Positions 1-5,620 of a DNA stretch of 7,345 nucleotides are shown piece by piece. The notes beneath the pieces are model-generated. The model made no database searches. It was given only the letters and a program-made list of their open reading frames with translations, and had not been told where the DNA came from. Location: NCBI GenBank assembly GCA_964430275.1, contig CAYSGF010000229.1, positions 1 through 7,345 on the forward strand, read 5' to 3'. How positions within the stretch are numbered: the stretch's first letter is position 1; the number at the start of each line of letters is the position of its first letter. The position numbers and the translations under genes are program-made. The stretch comes from DASTYK01 sp964430275. GTDB lineage: Bacteria > Gemmatimonadota > Gemmatimonadetes > Longimicrobiales > RSA9.

Positions 1-734
1 TCGAGGCGGCCGCGGAAGCCGGCGCGGTCCAGGCTCGCGGACACCACGTCGCGCGCGAGGCCGCCGTCATTGCAGTGCTCACTCAGGTGCGCGAGTGCGA
101 CGGCGACGAGGTTGGGGTGGTACAGCTCTTCCGCGAGCTCCGCGGACGCGCGATTCGACAGATGGCCGCGGCTCGATGCGATACGCTGCTTGACGGACCA
201 GGGGTAGGGACCGGTCCACAGCATCGACTCGTCATGGTTCGCTTCGAGCACGAGCAGGTGGCAGCCGGCGAGTGCCGTACGCACGGACGCCGTCGGCCGA
301 CCGAGGTCGGTGGCGACCCCCATCTTTGCCCCCGTCGCGACATCGCGCACGGTGACGGCTACCGGATCGGCTGCGTCATGGACCGTCAGAAACGGCATGA
401 TCTCGAACGGGCCGATGCGGAAGGGTGCGAGGCTCTGGTAGTCGTGCAGGCGCTCGCGACCGGTGAGGAGGGCAGCGCAGGCAAGGCGCGTCTTGCCCGT
501 GAGGTAGATCGGCACATCGAATCGGCGTGCGAGCACACCCATGCCGCGCGTGTGGTCCCCATGGTCATGGGTGATCAGGATCGCCTGGAGCGAGGCCGGG
601 TCGACACCGACCAGGCGCATGCGGTTCTCGAGGTCGCGCCCGCTGAAGCCGGCGTCCACGAGAACGCGGACGTCGCCGGACTCGACGAGCGTCGCATTGC
701 CTACGCTGCCACTGCCCAGGACGGTCACGCGCAT
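1..734 (-). CDS. yycJ: MBL-fold metallohydrolase, WalJ/YycJ family (3' end cut by window edge)
   Basis: The reading frame gives 244 residues and is still open at the window edge; the family is usually about 260 residues, so little is missing. The N-terminus has the fold's typical opening (MRVTVLGSGSVGNATLVE), followed by the metal-binding motif THDHGDH at residues 55-61 (H56, H58, D60, H61). Further candidate metal ligands are H119, D143 (ATDLG) and H216 (AHLSEHCN). GHLSN (190-194) is typical of the YycJ/WalJ branch. Characterised members act on DNA (a 5' exonuclease role in mismatch repair is described for Bacillus YycJ). That activity here is inferred from family, and the natural substrate is unknown. 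No signal peptide is visible, so it should be cytoplasmic. The ATG follows the upstream stop codon by one base (TAG-C-ATG); a GGGAG about 10 nt upstream, inside the previous gene, can serve as ribosome-binding site. It is the last visible gene of the minus-strand operon. Confidence 0.9.
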   Translation of the reverse strand, partial: MRVTVLGSGSVGNATLVESGDVRVLVDAGFSGRDLENRMRLVGVDPASLQAILITHDHGDHTRGMGVLARRFDVPIYLTGKTRLACAALLTGRERLHDYQSLAPFRIGPFEIMPFLTVHDAADPVAVTVRDVATGAKMGVATDLGRPTASVRTALAGCHLLVLEANHDESMLWTGPYPWSVKQRIASSRGHLSNRASAELAEELYHPNLVAVALAHLSEHCNDGGLARDVVSASLDRAGFRGRL

Positions 735-735
735 G

Positions 736-1947
736 CTACACGTTCTCCCGACCGAGCGCATGAGCGCGGGCGAACAGCGCGCGCTGGTCAGCCGATACCT
801 CGAGCCCGCGACGCTGCATGACGGTGGCGGCCGTGTGCAGGAACTTGTCCAGGTCGTATCCCCGGAGATCGCTGCCACTGCCCCAGGAGAATGGCGGAAC
901 GTACTTGGGCGGCATGGCCGTACCGTACAGGTTCGAGCCGGCGCCGACCACGGTGCCGGTATTCAGCATCGTGCCGATGCCGGTCTTCACGTGGTCGCCG
1001 AGCAGGCAGCCGATCTTGATTTCGCCGGTGTCGACCTCGCCGCGCGGCGTCCACAGCCGGATCGTGCCGTAGTTGTTCTTGAGATCACTGTTCGTGGTGA
1101 GTGCACCGAGATTGACCCATTTGCCCAGGTACGCATGGCCGAGGAAGCCGTCATGCGCCTTGTTCGCGTAGCCAAGCACGATCGCGGCTTCGAGCTCACC
1201 GTGCACCTTGCACACGGGACCGATCGAGACCTCGGCGAGCGGTCCGCCGAGTACCGTGCTGCCGCGACCCACATAGCTCGGTCCAGCGAGCCGGGTGAAC
1301 GCACGCACGGTGACACCGTCATCGAGCCAGATCGGCCCGTGCTCGAGGTCGAACACGACGCCCGGCTCAATCGTCACGTCCTTGCCGACGATTACATCAT
1401 CGGCGCTGCCGATGAGCTGCACGTGCTCGGGCAGCCGCTCCGTCGCAGCGCGTGCGCGGGCAGCAGCCACGTCGGCTGCGATCTGCGCGGGGTTGTTCGC
1501 GATCAGGTCCCAGACGTTCTCGAGGACGGTCCCGTGCAGCTCGAGTGATGCGCCGCCCGCGCGATCTGCTGCCTCGAGCATCGCCGGATCCGGTGCGGGT
1601 TGGCCGGGTGGCACGAACCAGCCGACCGGCTGACCGGCCATGACGAGACGTGCCGTGCCGCCGGGCCATGACGGCGGCGTCTGCCAGTCCGGTACGGCCC
1701 GGGCAAGAAGGTAGATGCGCGGCGCGTCGACGTCGGCCGCATCGATGACCGGCGCCGCATCCGGTTCTGCGAAGCCTCGCAGGTGCGGTGCGGCCAGGTG
1801 TCCGGCGCAGCGCGCGCCGAGAACGAGCTCGGCACGCTCGCGCATCGTGTGAGCACCAAACAGCAGCTCACCAGCCGGGCGCGTGAGCGCGAACGGCTGC
1901 CAGTCGCGGGACCGGGCATCATCGAAGAGAACCAGCACCGCACTCAC
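736..1947 (-). CDS. GlmU-like bifunctional sugar nucleotidyltransferase/acyltransferase (Bacteroidetes-type alternative GlmU)
   Basis: This 403-residue protein begins with VLFDDARSRDWQPFALTRP and continues GELLFGAHTMRERAEL. That is the signature of the alternative GlmU-like family (TIGR03991 type), and it lacks the canonical GxGTRM loop of ordinary pyrophosphorylases. WDLIANNPAQI (146-156) is a second family block. Residues about 178-345 form a left-handed beta-helix of hexapeptide repeats (VIVGKDVTIEPGVVF, GDHVKTGIGTMLNTGTVVGAG), ending with PPKYVPPFSWG (346-356). The family is thought to make UDP-GlcNAc from glucosamine-1-phosphate by acetyl transfer plus uridylyl transfer, in the cytoplasm, for cell wall and surface glycans. 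The exact sugar is not shown by the sequence. The start is GTG, overlapping the manC stop by 4 nt (GTGA), with a strong GAGGAGG site 4 nt upstream. NNYGTIRL (291-298) lies where acetyltransferase-domain conservation is expected. The next gene begins one base after its stop. Confidence 0.85.
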   Translation of the reverse strand: MSAVLVLFDDARSRDWQPFALTRPAGELLFGAHTMRERAELVLGARCAGHLAAPHLRGFAEPDAAPVIDAADVDAPRIYLLARAVPDWQTPPSWPGGTARLVMAGQPVGWFVPPGQPAPDPAMLEAADRAGGASLELHGTVLENVWDLIANNPAQIAADVAAARARAATERLPEHVQLIGSADDVIVGKDVTIEPGVVFDLEHGPIWLDDGVTVRAFTRLAGPSYVGRGSTVLGGPLAEVSIGPVCKVHGELEAAIVLGYANKAHDGFLGHAYLGKWVNLGALTTNSDLKNNYGTIRLWTPRGEVDTGEIKIGCLLGDHVKTGIGTMLNTGTVVGAGSNLYGTAMPPKYVPPFSWGSGSDLRGYDLDKFLHTAATVMQRRGLEVSADQRALFARAHALGRENV

Positions 1948-3029
1948 GTGTCCTCCTCGTCAGGGCGGACCAGCCGGTCCGGCAGCTCGGCGAGCAGCCG
2001 CTTCAGATCCGGTGTGCGCTCGCGCGGCGCGACGAAGGTAATACCGTTCGCGTGCACGACGACGAGGTCGTGCGCGCCGAACACGACCAGGTCCCCGTCC
2101 TCGCTCCATGCGATGCAGTCGCGCGCGTCGACGAAATGCGCGCTCCCGATCCCGACATTGCCCTGCGAATCCGCACTACGCGTGCGCGCAAGCGCGTCCC
2201 ACGCGCCGACGTCGTCCCAGTCGAACGTCGCCCGCATGACACCTACCCGGTCGCTTCGCTCGAGCAGCGCGCTGTCGATCGACAGGTTCGGCGCCTGCGC
2301 GAAGAACTCGTCGACGCGGTCTTCATCGAGCAGCGGGAGCAGCGGGGCAAGCTCCGGCGTGTGCTGCGCAAGCTGCTCGAGCAGCAGTGCGGCCGGCCAG
2401 ACGAACAGGCCGGTGTTCCACAGGTAGCCCTCCTTCACGTAGCGCTCCGCGGTCGTGAGGTCGGGCTTCTCGACGAAGCTGTCGACCACACACGCGTCTG
2501 GCCCGTCGCCGATCGCCGCGCCGGGGCGGACGTAGCCGTAGCCGGTCTCCGGGCGGCTGGGCGGCGCACCAATCGTGAACAGCCGCTGCTCGGAGCGGGC
2601 GAGGCCTGCGGCGGCGGTGACCGTCGCACGAAACGCGTCCGCCGGCTCGATCCGGTGATCGGCATGCAGCGAGACCATCAGCGCGTCCGGTTGAAGGCGC
2701 GCAATCGCATGCGCTGCCCAGGCGAGCACGGGCGCAGTGCCGCGCGCGCACGGCTCGATCATCAACCCCTGGTCGCCCAGCTGCGGCACGGCGCTCAGCA
2801 TCGGCCGGCGCAGGGCAGTGCCGGTCAGGATGCGAATTCGCTCGTATCCGACGAGTGGCAGGATCCGCTCGACCGTCTGCGTAATGAGGGCGTCGTCGCC
2901 TGCGAGTGGCAATAGCTGCTTGGGACGCGCCGGTGTGGAGACGGGCCAGAACCTGGAGCCGACCCCTCCGGCGAGGATGACAGCCCAGAGGGACGACTCA
3001 GGCGGTGAAGAGCTCTTCGATGCGGGCAA
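1944..3029 (-). CDS. manC: Mannose-1-phosphate guanylyltransferase (GDP-mannose pyrophosphorylase, short form)
   Basis: It joins mannose-1-phosphate to GTP, giving GDP-mannose and pyrophosphate in the cytoplasm. The 361 residues carry the family motifs in order: GGVGSRFWPVS (21-31, nucleotide-binding loop), PKQ (36-38), IEPCARGTAP (91-100), SLHADH (120-125, metal and phosphate site), PETGYGYV (160-167, sugar contact), SFVEKP (184-189), WNTGLFVW (204-211) and FDWDDVGAWDAL (269-280). The length matches the short form without a fused mannose-6-phosphate isomerase domain. An in-frame stop lies at 3057-3059. Between it and the conserved WAVILAGG (15-22) the only usual start codon in frame is TTG at 3029, so the gene begins 32 nt inside the regulator gene. 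No good Shine-Dalgarno is visible there, which suggests translational coupling. SIDSALLERSD (250-260) replaces the usual SIDYALMEKSD, a mild deviation. Specificity for mannose over another hexose-1-phosphate is inferred from motif match. Confidence 0.93.
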   Translation of the reverse strand: MPASKSSSPPESSLWAVILAGGVGSRFWPVSTPARPKQLLPLAGDDALITQTVERILPLVGYERIRILTGTALRRPMLSAVPQLGDQGLMIEPCARGTAPVLAWAAHAIARLQPDALMVSLHADHRIEPADAFRATVTAAAGLARSEQRLFTIGAPPSRPETGYGYVRPGAAIGDGPDACVVDSFVEKPDLTTAERYVKEGYLWNTGLFVWPAALLLEQLAQHTPELAPLLPLLDEDRVDEFFAQAPNLSIDSALLERSDRVGVMRATFDWDDVGAWDALARTRSADSQGNVGIGSAHFVDARDCIAWSEDGDLVVFGAHDLVVVHANGITFVAPRERTPDLKRLLAELPDRLVRPDEEDT

Positions 3030-3390
3030 GGAGTTTCTTGGGACTGAACGGCTTGGTCAGGAAATCCGACGCGCCGAGGCGAGCTGCCTGCTCGCGATCG
3101 GTTTCGTGTCCCTTGGCAGTGAGCATGATGACGGGAGTGTCGGCCCGGTGTGGCAGGCGGCGCAGCTCGGCAAGGACCTCGATGCCGCTCATGTGCGGCA
3201 TCATGATGTCGAGCAGGATGAGATCGACAGGATCCTCGGTGCGCAGCCGTTCGAGCGCATCACGACCGTCATGGACGAGCTCCACGTCATAGGGAGCACT
3301 CTCCAGCTTGAGCTGGATGATGCGTCCGATGTAGGGTTCATCGTCAACGACGAGCACGCGGCGTCGATCGGTAATGGTCTGCGCGGTCAT
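2998..3390 (-). CDS. Single-domain response regulator (CheY-like receiver)
   Basis: The 130 residues form one receiver domain and nothing else. The acidic pair is D16-D17 (VLVVDDEP), the phosphoacceptor is D61 (LILLDIMMP), the switch threonine is T91 (VIMLTAKG), and K113 (FLTKPFSPKK) is the conserved lysine, so every key residue is present. There is no DNA-binding or enzymatic output domain and no kinase nearby. It must therefore act through protein contact or pass phosphate along a relay, with partners encoded elsewhere. An open frame extends upstream to 3558, but those codons are non-conserved and cover the candidate promoter. The ATG at 3390 gives a normal N-terminus (MTAQTITDRRRVLVVDDEP) and is preferred, although its ribosome-binding site is weak. 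The stop lies 32 nt inside manC, so the regulator heads the sugar-nucleotide operon. It may instead belong to a generic two-component pathway and merely be co-transcribed. Confidence 0.9.
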   Translation of the reverse strand: MTAQTITDRRRVLVVDDEPYIGRIIQLKLESAPYDVELVHDGRDALERLRTEDPVDLILLDIMMPHMSGIEVLAELRRLPHRADTPVIMLTAKGHETDREQAARLGASDFLTKPFSPKKLLARIEELFTA

Positions 3391-3451
3391 TCCGAGGTGT
3401 CGAATCGAGGATGCCGGACCGGTCTGCTGGCGGCGTGCGAGATTCGTGCCG

Positions 3452-3469
3452 GGTGGCCGCGCGGCGACC
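3452..3469. repeat. Imperfect 18-bp palindrome in the regulator leader
   Basis: GGTGGCCGCGCGGCGACC is symmetrical apart from one mismatched pair (3455/3466); its core GCCGCGCGGC (3456-3465) is a perfect 10-bp palindrome. It lies downstream of the proposed minus-strand transcription start. It could be a protein-binding site or a chance GC-rich sequence. Confidence 0.3.
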
Positions 3470-3496
3470 ATCACCAGAGCGATTGCGTGCGGGCGA

Positions 3497-3525
3497 AGGT
3501 TAGAGTGCGGGAGAGGCGAAGTCAA
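3497..3525 (-). promoter_or_regulatory. Candidate sigma70-type promoter for the response regulator operon
   Basis: On the minus strand TTGACT (3525-3520) matches five of six bases of a -35 box. A 17-nt spacer leads to TAACCT (3502-3497), a weak -10 box (3 of 6). Transcription would begin near 3490, leaving a leader of about 100 nt before the regulator ATG at 3390. The weak -10 keeps confidence low. Confidence 0.35.
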
Positions 3526-3594
3526 TGTCATTGCGAGGGATTGCGGGAAGGGAAACACGCGCGCGTTGGCGCTGTATCAGCCATGGTCGCAACC

Positions 3595-3624
3595 TTGACC
3601 CGTGCCCGCGGGCACGCGTAGACT
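3595..3624 (+). promoter_or_regulatory. Candidate promoter for the lipoprotein-serS unit, with a palindrome in its spacer
   Basis: TTGACC (3595-3600) matches five of six bases of the -35 consensus and TAGACT (3619-3624) four of six of the -10. The spacer is 18 nt. Transcription would start near 3631, about 18 nt before the lipoprotein ATG. A perfect 16-bp palindrome fills almost the whole spacer. Confidence 0.4.
3601..3616. promoter_or_regulatory. Perfect 16-bp palindrome, candidate operator
   Basis: CGTGCCCGCGGGCACG reads the same on both strands with no mismatch. It begins directly after the proposed -35 box and ends two bases before the -10 box. A dimeric regulator bound here would sit between the two promoter elements, the placement used by MerR-family activators or by blocking repressors. 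No regulator of those families is encoded in the window. Confidence 0.4.
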
Positions 3625-3648
3625 AGCCGCCCTTTACGCAGGCGAGAC

Positions 3649-4230
3649 ATGACGAAATCGACACTGACCCGGCGGCTCCGCCTCGCGCTGCTTGCCGCGG
3701 CTGTTCCCCTGGCGGCGTGCGAGGATCCGTTCGCGAATCAGCCATGGAGCGCGCTGCCCGACACGGTGACGCTGTATTCCGCAGGGCGTGCCGAGTATGC
3801 GGGCATGCCGTCGGCGCTCAATATCGCGGGTCCATCGGTGAGCATCGTGGCGATCGACCAGATCGGCGCCGCGGGCGAGTGGGACTTCCTGCTGAACGAG
3901 GAGGATGGAGCACTCCTCTTCGTGCCCTCGGGCGTTGTGCCGGGGCTCGACTCGCGGGCGGGTCTCGCGCTGCGTGACGAGACCACGCTCGAGGCGCTGA
4001 CGCGTGCGCCTTCGGGTGCCGGCGCCTACAGCAGAGACCCGCTGACGCTGATCGAAGGTCGCATCTATGTGCTGCGCTCACGGCGCGCGCAGTGCGGCTT
4101 CACGAGCGGCTCGAACTATGGCAAGATGCAGGTGGTGGCGCTGGACGCGGAGCATGGCACGGCCGTGCTCGCAGTCGTGCGCAACCCGTATTGCGATGAC
4201 CGGGATCTGATCCCGCCGGACGACGACTAG
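3649..4230 (+). CDS. Putative lipoprotein of unknown function
   Basis: The 193-residue product starts with a typical lipoprotein signal: basic residues (R8, R9, R11), a hydrophobic stretch (L12 to P20) and the lipobox LAAC with the lipidated cysteine at C24. The mature protein of about 170 residues follows. Residue +2 is glutamate, not the aspartate that favours inner-membrane retention in Escherichia coli, but sorting rules in this organism are unknown. The mature part has alternating short hydrophobic strands (SIVAIDQIGAAGEWDFLL, GRIYVLRSRR, MQVVALDAEHG, TAVLAVVRNP), suggesting a small beta-rich fold. Two further cysteines (C149, C182) could form a disulphide, and the tail is acidic (CDDRDLIPPDDD). 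I do not recognise the family. The ATG lies about 18 nt after the proposed transcription start, with an AGGCGAG stretch as a weak ribosome-binding site. Its stop codon shares one base with the serS start. Confidence 0.8.
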   Translation: MTKSTLTRRLRLALLAAAVPLAACEDPFANQPWSALPDTVTLYSAGRAEYAGMPSALNIAGPSVSIVAIDQIGAAGEWDFLLNEEDGALLFVPSGVVPGLDSRAGLALRDETTLEALTRAPSGAGAYSRDPLTLIEGRIYVLRSRRAQCGFTSGSNYGKMQVVALDAEHGTAVLAVVRNPYCDDRDLIPPDDD

Positions 4231-5513
4231 TGCTCGACCTGAAACGGATTCGCGAAGAGCCGGCGCTGGTTCTCGAGCGACTCGCCCGACGCGGCAATGC
4301 CGATTACGAGCGGATCATCGGCGAGCTGCTCCAGCTGGACGAGGAGCGCCGGGGCGCGATCGCGGAAGTGGATCGGCTGCGGGCTCGTCGCAATGACGTG
4401 TCGCCGGAGGTCGGCCGGCTGAAGCAGGGCGGACGCCACGAGGAGGCGACGCCGCTGATCGTAGAGATGCGCGAGCTCGGCGAGCGGATGGCGGAGCGCG
4501 AGGGGCGCCGGACGGAGCTGGAGCGTGCAGTACGGGACGCGCTGCTCGCCATCCCGAACCTGCCCGAGGACGCGGTGCCCGCGGGGGGGGAAACTGAGAA
4601 CGTGATCGTGCGCTCGGTCGGTGAGCCGCCACAGGAGGGCTTCACCCGCCGTCCGCACTGGGATCTCGCGGAGCAGCATGCCCTGCTCGACCTGCCGCGG
4701 GGCGCGAAGGTGGCCGGCAGCGGATTCCCCGTCTACGTCGGTCAGGGCGCGCGGCTGGAACGCGCGCTCATCAACTTCATGGTCGACCTTCATGCGCGCG
4801 AGCACGGCTACACGGAGCTGTCGCCGCCGTTCGTGGTGAACGAGGGTGCAGCGCTCGGTACCGGTCATCTGCCGAAGTACCACGAGGACATGTACTACAT
4901 CGGCGAAGACCGCCTGTACCTGGTGCCGACGGCCGAAGTGCCGGTGACGAACATGCACGCGGGCGAGCTGCTGACGGCGGACGACCTGCCGATCCGCTAC
5001 GTCGCATACACACCGTGCTTTCGGCGTGAGGCGGGCGCTCACGGCAAGGACACGCGCGGGCTGCTGCGGCTGCACCAGTTCGACAAGGTCGAGCTCCTGC
5101 GCTTCGAGACGCCGACGCACAGTGCGGCCGCGCTCGAGGAGCTGACCGCCCATGCGGAGCGGGTGCTGCAACTGCTCGGATTGCATTACCGCGTCCTGCT
5201 GCTGGCGGCCGGCGACCTGGGCTTCGCGAATGCGCAGACCTACGACCTGGAGGTGTGGGCGCCGGGTGTGGAGCGCTGGCTCGAGGTGTCGAGCTGCTCG
5301 CTGTACTGCGACTACCAGGCGCGCCGGGCGAACATCCGCTTCCGTCCGGAACCGAACGCGAAGCCGGAGTTCGTGCATACCCTGAACGGTTCGGGACTCG
5401 GCGTTGCGCGCACGCTCGCCGCCGTGCTCGAGACGCATCAGCAGGCCGACGGCAGCATTCTCGTGCCCCAGGCGTTGCGCGACTACATGGGCACGGACCG
5501 GATCGAGGCCTGA
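4230..5513 (+). CDS. serS: Serine--tRNA ligase
   Basis: Cytoplasmic class II aminoacyl-tRNA synthetase that activates serine with ATP and charges tRNA(Ser). The 427 residues match the bacterial family length. The start is typical (MLDLKRIREEP), and residues about 27-105 form the charged antiparallel coiled coil that grips the long variable arm of tRNA(Ser). The catalytic core follows: PTAEVPVTN (233-241, serine contact), motif 2 with CFRREAGAHGKDTRG (263-277), HQFDKVELL (282-290), and motif 3 with NGSGLGVARTLAAVLE (386-401). The GTG start overlaps the lipoprotein stop by one base (TAGTG), so translation is probably coupled. The Shine-Dalgarno is poor, and no other in-frame start gives the normal N-terminus. 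SSCSLYCDYQARR (354-366) departs from the usual SSCSNFxDFQARR. A run of eight G (4583-4590) lies in the linker after the coiled coil, with the frame intact. Confidence 0.98.
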   Translation: MLDLKRIREEPALVLERLARRGNADYERIIGELLQLDEERRGAIAEVDRLRARRNDVSPEVGRLKQGGRHEEATPLIVEMRELGERMAEREGRRTELERAVRDALLAIPNLPEDAVPAGGETENVIVRSVGEPPQEGFTRRPHWDLAEQHALLDLPRGAKVAGSGFPVYVGQGARLERALINFMVDLHAREHGYTELSPPFVVNEGAALGTGHLPKYHEDMYYIGEDRLYLVPTAEVPVTNMHAGELLTADDLPIRYVAYTPCFRREAGAHGKDTRGLLRLHQFDKVELLRFETPTHSAAALEELTAHAERVLQLLGLHYRVLLLAAGDLGFANAQTYDLEVWAPGVERWLEVSSCSLYCDYQARRANIRFRPEPNAKPEFVHTLNGSGLGVARTLAAVLETHQQADGSILVPQALRDYMGTDRIEA

Positions 5514-5519
5514 CTCTCC

Positions 5520-5545
5520 GGCACGCAGTCATCGACGCGCGTGCC
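5520..5545 (+). other. Weak hairpin after serS
   Basis: GGCACGC (5520-5526) can pair with GCGTGCC (5539-5545) around a 12-nt loop, just after the serS stop. No T run follows, only CCCGT, so it is not a convincing intrinsic terminator. Termination here, if any, may depend on Rho, or transcription may run through into the helicase gene. Confidence 0.25.
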
Positions 5546-5560
5546 CCCGTCAGCTATCCT
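5532..5560 (+). promoter_or_regulatory. Weak candidate promoter for the helicase gene
   Basis: TCGACG (5532-5537) and TATCCT (5555-5560) each match four of six consensus bases, with a 17-nt spacer. Transcription would begin near 5567, leaving a leader of about 55 nt that contains the palindrome at 5595-5610. In DNA this GC-rich, chance matches of this quality are common. Confidence 0.25.
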
Positions 5561-5594
5561 CCACACGACAAGTCGATTTACGCTGCCGGTGCGA

Positions 5595-5610
5595 CGCGCG
5601 CCGGCGCGCG
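5595..5610. repeat. Perfect 16-bp GC palindrome next to the helicase ribosome-binding site
   Basis: CGCGCGCCGGCGCGCG is perfectly symmetrical, and its last base is the first G of the GGAG ribosome-binding site. The upstream segment GCCGGTGCG (5585-5593) can also pair, with one G-U, to CGCGCCGGC (5597-5605), so the leader RNA can fold in competing ways. Such structure could limit translation, but GC-rich sequence makes some palindromes by chance. Confidence 0.35.
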
Positions 5611-5613
5611 GAG
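5610..5613 (+). promoter_or_regulatory. Ribosome-binding site deciding the helicase GTG start
   Basis: GGAG ends 7 nt before GTG at 5621. This spacing supports that codon as the start, and the protein from there begins with the normal short lead-in to the Q motif. Confidence 0.6.
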
Positions 5614-5620
5614 CAGGGAC

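Larger units (their letters stand above)
3391..3648. promoter_or_regulatory. Divergent intergenic region
   Basis: These 258 bases separate the minus-strand operon from the plus-strand lipoprotein gene and contain no supported gene. They hold a candidate promoter for each direction about 70 bp apart, a perfect palindrome within the plus-strand promoter, an imperfect palindrome in the minus-strand leader, and three copies of ATTGCG (starting at 3482, 3530 and 3540). The latter two copies form a 10-bp tandem direct repeat (ATTGCGAGGG, ATTGCGGGAA). The layout fits shared control of both sides, but this is inferred. Confidence 0.6.

Noticed and set aside
541..1548. A 335-codon plus-strand open frame over the GlmU-like and WalJ-like genes
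   Set aside because: It is antisense to two well-supported genes, and its translation shows no domain, only the low-complexity composition of GC-rich shadow frames.
2052..2915. A 287-codon plus-strand open frame opposite manC
   Set aside because: It is the complement frame of a gene with all family motifs; it has no domain and no ribosome-binding site.
3391..3558. N-terminal extension of the response regulator to 3558
   Set aside because: The extra 56 residues are non-conserved, lie over promoter-like sequence and precede a normal receiver start at 3390.
4583..4590. Run of eight G in serS as a frameshift or phase-variation tract
   Set aside because: The frame is intact through the tract and serS is essential, so a switch is improbable; at most it is a spot prone to sequencing error.
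4227..5438. A 403-codon open frame on the minus strand opposite serS
   Set aside because: It lies wholly opposite a certain serS gene, its product is rich in R, H, L and V without any recognisable domain, and long antisense open frames are expected at this GC content.
5520..5550. Intrinsic terminator after serS
   Set aside because: The stem is 7 bp with a 12-nt loop and is not followed by T residues.
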